DNA of 42,485 bases. It comes from Streptomyces tateyamensis (GTDB taxonomy: Bacteria; Actinomycetota; Actinomycetes; Streptomycetales; Streptomycetaceae). The stretch is from contig NZ_PYBW01000001.1 of assembly GCF_003205575.1 (NCBI RefSeq), forward strand, positions 1-42,485. The letters run 5' to 3'. The notes beneath the pieces are model-generated. The model was not told where the DNA came from, made no database searches, and saw nothing but the letters and a program-made list of their open reading frames with translations. Every line of letters starts with the position of its first letter. Position 1 is the first letter of the stretch. The translations under genes and the position numbers were made by a program. Below are positions 1 to 7,343 of this stretch, in pieces.

Positions 1-222
1 AACTCGGAACAGGCCCTAGTCCGGGCCGCGGCGTCCGACCGCTTTGGGGCGGTGTCACCTGGACGCGAAGAAGTGGGCTTCCCGGCTTCTCGTGCAGGTG
101 CGGAGGGCCATGCGGCGAGCGCGCGGGCACCACACTGGCGGTGCGGTCATGGCCCGGCGGCGGGTCATGACCGAGCTTCTGCTGAGACCGGCAGAGGCGG
201 CAGGCATCGCGGCATCAATACG

Positions 223-234
223 GAGAGCGCTCTC
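223..234. promoter_or_regulatory. LacI operator copy 1 (GAGAGCGCTCTC)
   Basis: Perfect 12-bp palindrome identical to the sites at 7113-7124 and 7286-7297. It lies 320 bp beyond the lacI stop, so it may control a gene left of the window or be a relic beside the gene remnant at 353-545. Positions 1-352 show no convincing gene. Confidence 0.65.
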
Positions 235-352
235 TCAGCGAGTCTAGAGGCTCTTCGCTGGAAGCGAGGCCTCGGACACTTCTCACGCGGTACCACTTCG
301 TTGGGAAACCTGGTGACGGGACCTGAGCAGCACGGGTGGCGGTTGGTGCAGC

Positions 353-545
353 TCAGCGTGGTGCTGAGAGACCCTCAGGACGGTCCGGTGTCACCCACCG
401 GAGTTCAAGCAAGCGGGCGATCGGCGAAGCGCCCACGCCGAGTGTGATGGTGTCAGGGCCGAGCAGTCCCAAGTCGACGGAGGTCTGCGCGCGGGGAAAG
501 CCGAGGGAGTAAGCGGTCGCGGGGTCCTGGCGGCCGCCCCGTACC
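353..545 (-). pseudogene. C-terminal remnant of an unidentified protein
   Basis: An open minus-strand frame of about 60 codons ends in TGA at 353-355 and uses almost only G/C-ending codons. The peptide reads smoothly (for example DLGLLGPDTITLGVG) but has no start codon or ribosome site of its own, and its upstream end runs into the lacI gene in another frame. It looks like the tail of a gene whose 5' part was lost. I do not recognise the family; a glycosidase tail is possible from context only. Confidence 0.35.
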
Positions 546-555
546 GGCGGCCCGG

Positions 556-1614
556 TCAGCCGGACTGACGGACGATCAGGGTCGGCTCGAAGATCGCTGA
601 CATGACGCCGCGCTCCGGGCGAGTGATGTGGTCCAGCAGGATACGGGTCATTTCGGCGGCCATGTCCTCCACCGGCTGGCGGACGGTGGTGAGGTGTGGC
701 CTGCTGGCGGTGGCCGCGCTGCTGTCGTCGAAGCCGACCACGGCGACGTCCTGAGGTACACGTCGGCCGTTGTCGCGCAGCACGGCGAGTGCGCCCTGTG
801 CCATCAGGTCGTTGGCGGCGAACACCCCGTCGATGTCCGGGTGGTCCCTGAGTAGTGCGGCCATCGCTCGTTCCCCGTCGGCCTGGGTGAAGTCCCCTTC
901 GGCGTGCGGCAGGTAGGGCAGCCCGTGTCGGTCGATGGCGTCGCGGAAGCCACTCAGTCGCTCACGGGCGGCACGGACGTCCGAGGGACCGGCGATGGTC
1001 GCGATCCGGCGGCATCCCCGGGCGTGAAGGTGGTCGGCGGCCAGCTCGGCGCCTTCCCGGTTGGCGACGTCGACGTAGCTGACCGGCAGCTTCTTGTCGG
1101 GCCGACCGAAGAGCACGGTCGGAATCCCGGCTGCCAACAGCAGTGCCGGCAGCGGGTCCTGTGAATTCGTCGAGACGACCATCGCGCCGTCCGCGTTGCC
1201 CTGCCGGAGATGGGTCACGGCCTGTTCGCGCGCGGCGGAGGTGTCGGCGAGCATCAGGACCGGATGTAGGCCCTGCGGCCGCAGTGCGGTGAACACGCCA
1301 CTGACCACCCGGCCGAAGAACGGGTCAGCGAAGACCTCGGTCCTCGCTGACCCGTTCTGCTTGTCCGCTCCGGCGCCGGAGACGATCAGGGCAGGGGAGC
1401 CCGAGCGACGGGTCACCAGGGAACGGGCGGCGCCGTTCGGGACGTAACCGATGCCCGCGATCGCCCGGCGGACCTTCTCCTGGATGGCGGGATCGACGTT
1501 GCGGATCCCATTGATGACGCGCGAGACGGTCGCCCGTGAGACGCCCGCGACCCGGGCGACGTCTTCGAGGGTGGCGGCGGTTCGGGGGCCGGCCGACCGG
1601 AGGGCTTCGCTCAT
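556..1614 (-). CDS. LacI-family transcriptional repressor of the beta-glucan-type locus
   Basis: A 352-residue repressor. The N-terminal LacI helix-turn-helix (ATLEDVARVAGVSRATVSRV, about residues 14-33) is followed by a periplasmic-binding-protein-like sugar-sensing domain (about 80-350), the usual length for CebR/MalR-type regulators. The start at 1614 is preferred over an upstream in-frame ATG because the helix-turn-helix begins just after it, and a TATAAA -10 box at 1621-1626 lies only 6 nt upstream, implying a leaderless transcript. A near-perfect operator at 1635-1646 sits in the promoter spacer, so autorepression is likely. Identical palindromes precede the secreted glycosidase and the ABC operon, making this their probable regulator. 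The inducer is not visible; a beta-glucan oligosaccharide is inferred from the neighbours. Confidence 0.92.
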   Translation of the reverse strand: MSEALRSAGPRTAATLEDVARVAGVSRATVSRVINGIRNVDPAIQEKVRRAIAGIGYVPNGAARSLVTRRSGSPALIVSGAGADKQNGSARTEVFADPFFGRVVSGVFTALRPQGLHPVLMLADTSAAREQAVTHLRQGNADGAMVVSTNSQDPLPALLLAAGIPTVLFGRPDKKLPVSYVDVANREGAELAADHLHARGCRRIATIAGPSDVRAARERLSGFRDAIDRHGLPYLPHAEGDFTQADGERAMAALLRDHPDIDGVFAANDLMAQGALAVLRDNGRRVPQDVAVVGFDDSSAATASRPHLTTVRQPVEDMAAEMTRILLDHITRPERGVMSAIFEPTLIVRQSG

Positions 1615-1634
1615 GGTGTCTTTATAGCATCTCG

Positions 1635-1646
1635 GAGAGCGCTCTA
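1635..1646. promoter_or_regulatory. LacI operator copy 2 in the lacI promoter
   Basis: GAGAGCGCTCTA, an 11/12 match to the palindrome found elsewhere in the locus. It lies between a possible -35 (CTGATA on the minus strand, 1645-1650) and the TATAAA -10 at 1621-1626, which suits autorepression. Confidence 0.75.
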
Positions 1647-1744
1647 TCAGAGATTGCGGAGCCCAGGCCGCCTTCACGTCGGCCGGCAACTCCGGCGGGC
1701 GGGCGTCAGTCCCGCCTGGAACCGGACGATCCCGCGGAGTCCCG

Positions 1745-2359
1745 TCACTCAGCGTGCTCCTTCCAGCAGACCATGATGGTGGTCGCGATGGTGACGGACA
1801 CGTTGGACCTGCTACGCGGGGGTTTGCCGAAGAGCGGAGGCAGCTTGCTCACGTCCACGGTGAGCACGCTGCTGTCCTTGAGGACCACGGTCGATCCGTC
1901 GGCCCGCGTGAAGGCGCGCTCGCCCAGGCCGCTGAAGGTGGTCACCGGGCCGGCGCTGCCGCGAACTCCGTCGAACTGGGCGGCGGCGGTGGCCGGGTCC
2001 GACAGCTCCTTGACCGAGACCAGCATCGATCCGTCAGGGTAGGCGTACGTGCAGGAGTACAGGTGATGCGCCCAGGTCGGGGCGGGCAGTTCGGTGGTCT
2101 CGGCGCCGAGTGCGCCGGCTATCTCCGCCAGGATGTAGCCGGTGCAGACCATCCGGGACGCGGGTGAGGGCCCGGGGTCCGCGCTGGTCGAGGCCGCCGA
2201 GGGGGCCCTGCTGACGGGGCTGGTGGCTGTGCGGACGGTGGCAGCGCCCGGCGCTGCGGACGACGCGCAGCCGGTCGCGGCCGCCAGCACCAACGCCAGC
2301 GCCAGCGCCAGCAGGAAGGGCCCACTGATGGGCGGAAGCCGGTTCGGGCGGCCGGTCAT
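1745..2359 (-). CDS. Secreted lipoprotein of unknown function
   Basis: A 204-residue predicted lipoprotein. The signal peptide has a long Ala/Leu core and a lipobox ending at Cys31 (AATGC), followed by a low-complexity Ala/Ser/Pro/Thr linker. The globular part starts with a conserved-looking cysteine (MVCTGYI) and contains a second cysteine pair. The pattern resembles the small DUF3558-like lipoproteins of actinobacteria, but I cannot confirm the family. The start at 2359 is supported by GAGGAG five bases upstream; an earlier in-frame start would put 25 non-signal residues in front. It lies between the lacI gene and the discoidin-DUF1996 gene, with a strong terminator hairpin separating it from the latter, so it is probably transcribed alone. 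Confidence 0.75.
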   Translation of the reverse strand: MTGRPNRLPPISGPFLLALALALVLAAATGCASSAAPGAATVRTATSPVSRAPSAASTSADPGPSPASRMVCTGYILAEIAGALGAETTELPAPTWAHHLYSCTYAYPDGSMLVSVKELSDPATAAAQFDGVRGSAGPVTTFSGLGERAFTRADGSTVVLKDSSVLTVDVSKLPPLFGKPPRSRSNVSVTIATTIMVCWKEHAE

Positions 2360-2392
2360 GCGGACTCCTCGGGAGGGGCGAGCGGGTACGGC

Positions 2393-2435
2393 CGTGCCGT
2401 GGCCGGCCCCGGGGCTGGGGGCCGGCCACGGCACG
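2393..2435 (-). terminator. Strong hairpin after the discoidin-DUF1996 gene
   Basis: Perfect 18-bp arms (2393-2410 and 2418-2435) with a 7-nt loop, starting 8 bp beyond the stop codon at 2444. There is no U-tract, as is usual in Streptomyces. Confidence 0.85.
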
Positions 2436-2443
2436 GGGTCGTG

Positions 2444-3838
2444 TCAGGGCAGCAGGTACTGCGCGTTGAGCGCCGCGCCCTTGCCGGGCTGGTTCTGGTC
2501 GTAGCCTCGCGCGTCGCACTGGAGGCCACCGACGATGCAGTGGTTCACCATCGCGGCGAGCGTGGGCGCGTCCCAGGCGTTGAAGAAGTCGTAGTGGAAG
2601 GAGAAGCCCCGCCCGCTGGACAGGTGGAGCTGCGACATGTCGGCGGTGTTGACCGGGAAGGCCATCTTGAACTCGATCATCGGCACCGCGACGGGGTGGT
2701 CGGCCGGGCAGACGCCGTTGACCGGGTAGGCCATGTGGCTCTTGTGGTCGGGGGTGTCCAGGTAGAGCCCGTTCCAGCAGCTCGGCGCCTGGTAGCGGAT
2801 GTCGACCTGGCCGCCACCGGGGCAGTCTGTCGGCAAGTCACTGTTGTGGTAGCTGTTGCCACACTCCCAACCGGCCACGTAGCCGGGGTCGGTGGCGAAC
2901 TGGGTTGCGGTCGCGCGCGGGCTGCCGACCACGAACCTGAGGCCCGGGGGGAACGGCCGCACGCTGGTGTAGTCGAGCACGCCGGTCTTGTAGTAGATGA
3001 CCTGCGGGCCGACCGGGTTGACCGCCGTGGTGCCGTCGAGCATCGTCGGCATCCAGTAGCCGGACCTGTCACCGGGTGCGAGGCAGCTGGTGCCGCCCGC
3101 CTGGAGCGACGCCAGGGTGGAGTTGGCGTCGGTGGTGGTGTTGCCCAGGAAGGTGTGCGAGTGCGAGGCGCCGGGTTGGCCCGGGAAGACGATGGGGTCG
3201 TCGGGGAGGTTGCGGGTCGCCGAACAGTTCGCCTGGAACTCGTGGAAGTAGGCGGGCGGCGGGCTGTAGGTGGAGGGGGTGACCCCGGTGACCTGGGGGT
3301 TGGCCAGGACGTAGCCGGTAGTCGGGAGCGTGACCTGGCCGTACACCTTGAACTCGAACAGCGAGTACCCGTACTGGGTGGCCCGGGTCGTGCCGTTCAT
3401 CCGGATGTAGCGGCCGCTGCCGGTCACGTTGAGGACCTGGTTTCCACCGGTGCCGGTGGTGGTGGAGTAGATCGGTGTCCAGGTGGTGGCGTCCGGCGAG
3501 GTCTGGAGCTGGTAGCCGCTGGCGTACGCAGCCTCCCAGTCCAGCTCGACCTTGCTGATGGTGGCGGCGCCGCCGAGGTCGATCTGGATCCACGACGGGT
3601 CGGTCCAGTTGCTGGCCCAACGGGTGGTCGGGTCGCCGTCGACGACGGCGCCGGCCGGGAAGTTCGCGCTCTCGATGGACGAGGCGGTCACCGGTCGGGA
3701 CTGCGAGATGAGCGGGTCGTTCGCGGCGACGGCCTGCTGGGTGAGGCCGCCGAGGCCGGTCAAGGCGAGGACGGCGGCGAAGGCCACGGCCAGGGCTGTC
3801 CGGCGGGGTTTGCCGCGGGACGGGAATCGGGGTCTCAT
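2444..3838 (-). CDS. Secreted discoidin (F5/8C, CBM32-like) - DUF1996 protein
   Basis: A 464-residue exported protein. A twin-basic N-terminus and hydrophobic stretch (residues 8-38, ending AVAA) form the signal peptide. An F5/8 type C (CBM32-like) domain spans about 43-166 and is very similar to the two discoidin domains of the upstream glycosidase. DUF1996 follows from about 195 to 440, with the family hallmarks HEFQANCS, HSHTFLGN (226-233), several cysteines and histidine-rich stretches such as KSHMAYP. DUF1996 has no assigned activity that I know of; it occurs in fungi and actinobacteria, often with carbohydrate-binding modules. The start at 3838 is chosen because it begins the signal peptide. 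The gene lies downstream of the GH16-type gene with a terminator between, so co-transcription is partial at best. A polysaccharide-directed role is inferred from the shared binding module. Confidence 0.9.
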   Translation of the reverse strand: MRPRFPSRGKPRRTALAVAFAAVLALTGLGGLTQQAVAANDPLISQSRPVTASSIESANFPAGAVVDGDPTTRWASNWTDPSWIQIDLGGAATISKVELDWEAAYASGYQLQTSPDATTWTPIYSTTTGTGGNQVLNVTGSGRYIRMNGTTRATQYGYSLFEFKVYGQVTLPTTGYVLANPQVTGVTPSTYSPPPAYFHEFQANCSATRNLPDDPIVFPGQPGASHSHTFLGNTTTDANSTLASLQAGGTSCLAPGDRSGYWMPTMLDGTTAVNPVGPQVIYYKTGVLDYTSVRPFPPGLRFVVGSPRATATQFATDPGYVAGWECGNSYHNSDLPTDCPGGGQVDIRYQAPSCWNGLYLDTPDHKSHMAYPVNGVCPADHPVAVPMIEFKMAFPVNTADMSQLHLSSGRGFSFHYDFFNAWDAPTLAAMVNHCIVGGLQCDARGYDQNQPGKGAALNAQYLLP

Positions 3839-3916
3839 CGGACCTCCTGGTCGAACGGATGGGAGTGTGTATTGGTCGCCGGCTCCGAACGAGGAGCGAA
3901 CGGCTTGGGTTGGGCA

Positions 3917-3955
3917 CCTCGGGGCCGGTGCGGCTGGACAGCACCGGCCCCGAGG
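3917..3955 (-). terminator. Strong hairpin after the multidomain glycosidase gene
   Basis: Perfect 15-bp arms at 3917-3931 and 3941-3955 with a 9-nt loop, 8 bp beyond the stop at 3964. Confidence 0.85.
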
Positions 3956-3963
3956 AGTCTGGG

Positions 3964-6900
3964 TCAGGCGTAGACGCCGAACTCGTACAGCGAATAGCCG
4001 TAGGCGGTGCCGCGGGCGATGCCGTTCATGCGCACGTACCGGCCCGCGCCGGTGACGTCGAAGTCTTCGACGCCCCCACTGCCGGTGGTGGTGGAGTAGA
4101 CGGTGGTCCAGGTGGTGCCGTCGTTGGAGATCTGGATCTGGTAGGCCTTCCCGTAGCTGGCCTCCCAGCCGAGCTGGACGTGCTTGATGGCGGTCACCTG
4201 ACCGAGGTCGACCTGCAGCCACTGCGCGTCGGTCCAGTCGGTGGCCCAACGGGTCGACCAGTTCCCGTCGGTGGCGTTGGACGGCGGGTAGGGCGCGCCG
4301 TTGCCGTTCGTCTGGAAGGAGGAGGCGGTCGTCGGCTTGCCGAGCGCCACATTGGTGCCGTTGACGGGCGGGGCGACCACGCGGAACGAGCGGGTCTCGA
4401 TGCCGACGTTGCCGTGCCCGTCGTAGGCGTAGACGTAGACCTTGTAGACGCCGAGGTTCTTCGGCGCCACGGCGGTGAACCGGCCGTCGGCGGTCTGCGT
4501 GAACTGGACCTGGCTCAGGCCGGTGCCGCCGCCGGCGTACTTGGCGCAGTAGTAGAGCTGGTAGCGGATCAGGTCGCCGTTGGGGTCGGTGGCGCTGGTG
4601 CTGATGGTGAAGGTACCGCCGGCAGGGACGCTGCCGGTGTTGGAGAGCGTCATGTCGGTGATCACCGGAGGGGTGTTGGTGCCCGCGTTGCCGCCGTAGT
4701 CCTTGGCCACCGAGTAGAAGCTGAGGCGACGCCAGTTCTCCGGCACGGTGTTGAACCAGACGCCACCGAAGTCGTTCTCGGTACCGTAGTTGAACACCGT
4801 GGCTCCCAGCGCGACCCCCTGGTGCCCGGTGACGCAGTCCCAGTTGGTCAGGTAGGCGTCGCGCTTCTGGATGTCCGTGGGCTCGGTGGGGACGCCGTTG
4901 GCGTCGTTCGGCACCTCCCACTCCCCGCGCTCACCGGCCTCGGTGATGATGTAGGGCTTGGTGTAGCCGCCGTTGATCCAGTCCTGCTTGACGTTGCAGA
5001 GCGAGCCGTAGGAGTTGACGGCCAGCAGGTCGAGACTGGGGGTGTTGGCCTTGTAGTACTGCCAGGCCCCGGTGTAGGCGTCGGTCGAGGTCACCGGGTG
5101 GTTCGGGTCGATGGCGTGGATCGCCTGGGTGACCCGCTCGACGTACTTGGCGTAGGCCACCCGCTCCTGTTCCACGGTGGAGCCGGTGTACGTGTGGTCC
5201 TGGGTGGTCAGGATGACCTCGTTGCCGACGTCCCACATCAGCACGCCGGGGTGATCCTTGTAGGTCGTCACCCACTGCTGGATCTGGGTGAGGGTGTTGT
5301 TCATGTAGGTGGTGTCGTTGACGTAGTCCGCGCCCTGGTTGAGCCAGAAACCGTTGACCACCTTGAGGCCGTGGGCAGCGGCGGTGTCCAGCAGCGGCTT
5401 GCTACCGCCGTCGGTGCCCCAGGTGCGCAACGTGTTGACGCCCATCGCCTTGAGCTCACGGACGTGCGCGTCGATGGTGGTGTTGGCCGGACCCCAGGTG
5501 ATTCCCTTGACCTGGTACGGGGCGCCGTTGACGGAAAGCGCCCAGTTGCCCTGGCTACCGGTGACCTTGACGGTTGACGCGCCGGTGGGGACCGGCGGGT
5601 CGGTGAGCGGCGCGGGGGCGTTCCCGGTGGTGGTGGAAACCGTGACGCTGCCGATGCTCAGCGTTCCGCCGGGGCTGGTGGTGGCGGTCGGCGAGGTGCA
5701 GTTGCAGATTCCGTTGGGGAAGGAACCGCCGACAGCGAGGTTGAACACCAGGTAGAAGCCGTGGTGTACCGCCGCGTCCCAGGTGCTGACGCCGACCTGG
5801 GACTCGTTGACCTGCCAGACCTGTCGGCCGTCGAGGTACCAGCGGATCTGCTCGTCGGTGGCGGTGCGGTCGAGAATCTGCGAGTACGTGTGGTAGTCGC
5901 TCTGGCAACCGGTGCAGCTCGCCAGACCGCTGGTCATTCCGTTGTACTCGTTGCAGTTGCCGCCAGGGGCGGTACCGCAGTGCAGGGTGGTCGAGAGCTG
6001 GCTGCGTCCGTTGACGTTCTCCAGGATGTCGGACTCCCCCGCCCCCGGCCAGACGGTGAAGTTGCCGCGGTTGGCGGCGCCCATCGCCCGGAAGGACGGC
6101 CAGTAGCCGGTCGCGTCGGCGGCGTTGGGCTGTTTGACGCTCGCGGAGATCTGCAGCTGGCCGCCGGCGGGAGCGGCGAAGTCCGCACGCTGGCTCTCCA
6201 CCCGGCCCGAAGTCCAGGCGGTGCCGTTCTTCAGCGCGGTGAGGTTGAGGTGGCCGTTTCCGTCGAGCGACACGTTGGCTGCCGCGTTGGTGTCGGTCTG
6301 GACCTCGTTGGTGCCCCAGTTGGCCGGGCCGCCGGGATAGGCGGTCCCGGTCTCGGTGATCCAGTTCGAACCGGACGGCGCCGAGCCGGCGTTGCCGGCG
6401 AAGTTGTCGCTGAAGACCGTGGTCCAGTTGCCGGGAGGCGTGGTCGGCGGCGGCGAGGTGGGCGGTGTGCTCGCGCCGCCACTGGTGTGGATCTGGAACT
6501 CCCAGATCGAGTAGCCGTATCCGGTGGCCCGCGCGGTGCCGTACATGCGCACGTAGCGGGCTGCGCCGGAGACGCTGAGCGTCTCGGTGCCACCCGCACC
6601 CGTGGTGGTCGAGTAGGCCGTGGTCCAGGTCGACCCGTCCGAGGACAACTGGATCTGGTACGCCGTGGCGTACGCCGCCTCCCAGTCGATGACGACCTGG
6701 CAGACCGGCTGCGCCGAGCCCAGGTCGACCTGAAGCCACTGCGGGTCGGAGTTCGAACTCGACCACCGGGTCCCGGTGTTGCCGTCAACCGCATTGGACG
6801 CCGGCGTCCCGTAGTTCTCGGTGCTGGACGCCGTCGCCGGCCTGCCCTGGGAGAGTAGGGACTGCGCGGCCTGGGCGTTGCTGGTGGGGATGAGCAACAG

Positions 6901-7002
6901 CAGGGCTGCGACCAGGGCAGCTGCGAGGGTCGCGGCCAGCGCCCGCCACCCGGGTGACGAGCGCTCGATACCGGCTGCCGACCGGAGGGGTGGTGCGAGC
7001 AT
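3964..7002 (-). CDS. Secreted multidomain glycoside hydrolase: discoidin - GH16 - TIM-barrel glycosidase - Ig-like - discoidin
   Basis: A 1012-residue extracellular enzyme. Order: signal peptide (1-46), F5/8C domain (about 45-172), Pro/Thr linker, GH16 jelly roll (about 195-457) with the ExDxxE catalytic motif as ESDILE (Glu323, Asp325, Glu328), a GH2/GH5-like TIM barrel (about 475-770) with acid/base Glu595 in WDVGNE and probable nucleophile Glu688 in ITEAGE, an Ig/cadherin-like domain (about 775-877) and a second F5/8C domain (883-1012). GH16 enzymes cleave beta-1,3 or mixed beta-glucans and galactans; the second catalytic domain probably trims or debranches the products. The start at 7002 opens the signal peptide; 89 upstream in-frame codons are not signal-like. 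An operator at 7113-7124 lies just downstream of a TTGACA promoter. The substrate is inferred to be a beta-glucan from the co-regulated GH3 enzyme and importer. Confidence 0.92.
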   Translation of the reverse strand: MLAPPLRSAAGIERSSPGWRALAATLAAALVAALLLLIPTSNAQAAQSLLSQGRPATASSTENYGTPASNAVDGNTGTRWSSSNSDPQWLQVDLGSAQPVCQVVIDWEAAYATAYQIQLSSDGSTWTTAYSTTTGAGGTETLSVSGAARYVRMYGTARATGYGYSIWEFQIHTSGGASTPPTSPPPTTPPGNWTTVFSDNFAGNAGSAPSGSNWITETGTAYPGGPANWGTNEVQTDTNAAANVSLDGNGHLNLTALKNGTAWTSGRVESQRADFAAPAGGQLQISASVKQPNAADATGYWPSFRAMGAANRGNFTVWPGAGESDILENVNGRSQLSTTLHCGTAPGGNCNEYNGMTSGLASCTGCQSDYHTYSQILDRTATDEQIRWYLDGRQVWQVNESQVGVSTWDAAVHHGFYLVFNLAVGGSFPNGICNCTSPTATTSPGGTLSIGSVTVSTTTGNAPAPLTDPPVPTGASTVKVTGSQGNWALSVNGAPYQVKGITWGPANTTIDAHVRELKAMGVNTLRTWGTDGGSKPLLDTAAAHGLKVVNGFWLNQGADYVNDTTYMNNTLTQIQQWVTTYKDHPGVLMWDVGNEVILTTQDHTYTGSTVEQERVAYAKYVERVTQAIHAIDPNHPVTSTDAYTGAWQYYKANTPSLDLLAVNSYGSLCNVKQDWINGGYTKPYIITEAGERGEWEVPNDANGVPTEPTDIQKRDAYLTNWDCVTGHQGVALGATVFNYGTENDFGGVWFNTVPENWRRLSFYSVAKDYGGNAGTNTPPVITDMTLSNTGSVPAGGTFTISTSATDPNGDLIRYQLYYCAKYAGGGTGLSQVQFTQTADGRFTAVAPKNLGVYKVYVYAYDGHGNVGIETRSFRVVAPPVNGTNVALGKPTTASSFQTNGNGAPYPPSNATDGNWSTRWATDWTDAQWLQVDLGQVTAIKHVQLGWEASYGKAYQIQISNDGTTWTTVYSTTTGSGGVEDFDVTGAGRYVRMNGIARGTAYGYSLYEFGVYA

Positions 7003-7112
7003 GGGGACTCTCCTGACGAGACGGTGGGGGGAGGACCGGGGCCACCAGCTGTCGGGCGTGGCCGTTGCAGGGGTGGTCGCATGGCCGCGCCGGAACCGGT
7101 GACAGGTCCTGG

Positions 7113-7124
7113 GAGAGCGCTCTC
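7113..7124. promoter_or_regulatory. LacI operator copy 3, upstream of the multidomain glycosidase
   Basis: Perfect GAGAGCGCTCTC palindrome 111 bp before the start codon, about 14 bp downstream of the predicted -10 box, a position that suits repression. Confidence 0.85.
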
Positions 7125-7137
7125 GCAGTGATTGAGA

Positions 7138-7166
7138 TGGTTGCGTCGATGTTTCCGCCGTGTCAA
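7138..7166 (-). promoter_or_regulatory. Predicted promoter of the multidomain glycosidase gene
   Basis: On the minus strand, TTGACA (7161-7166), a 17-nt spacer and CAACCA (7138-7143). The -35 is perfect, the -10 weak. The LacI operator lies just downstream. Confidence 0.5.
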
Positions 7167-7242
7167 GGGCCATGCACACTTCGACACAACGCGCCCAAGG
7201 TGATGGATCCGCCGAAACCGAAGCGATTGGGAGCGCGACCTC

Positions 7243-7272
7243 TTGACAGTGCCACGCCCGAGGAACCAAGCT
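7243..7272 (+). promoter_or_regulatory. Predicted promoter of the sugar ABC/GH3 operon
   Basis: TTGACA (7243-7248), an 18-nt spacer and CAAGCT (7267-7272), with the LacI operator 13 bp downstream, the same geometry as on the divergent side. Confidence 0.5.
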
Positions 7273-7285
7273 CCGTCCCCAGCAG

Positions 7286-7297
7286 GAGAGCGCTCTC
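7286..7297. promoter_or_regulatory. LacI operator copy 4, upstream of the ABC operon
   Basis: Perfect GAGAGCGCTCTC palindrome, extended by one pair to GGAGAGCGCTCTCC (7285-7298), 46 bp before the binding-protein start codon. Confidence 0.85.
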
Positions 7298-7343
7298 CCC
7301 CACTTCGTTCCTTACCAGGCCCAGCGCCCACCAAGGAGTCACC

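Noticed and set aside
44..447. Plus-strand frames at the left edge
   Set aside because: No ribosome site, Arg/Ala/Gly-rich composition, no recognisable motif; the region is better explained by an operator and a minus-strand remnant.
2399..5577. Long plus-strand open frames (over 500 codons) opposite the discoidin and GH16 genes
   Set aside because: Their translations are Gly/Val/Arg-rich mirror images of biased coding sequence, without motifs or ribosome sites; typical antisense shadows in high-GC DNA.
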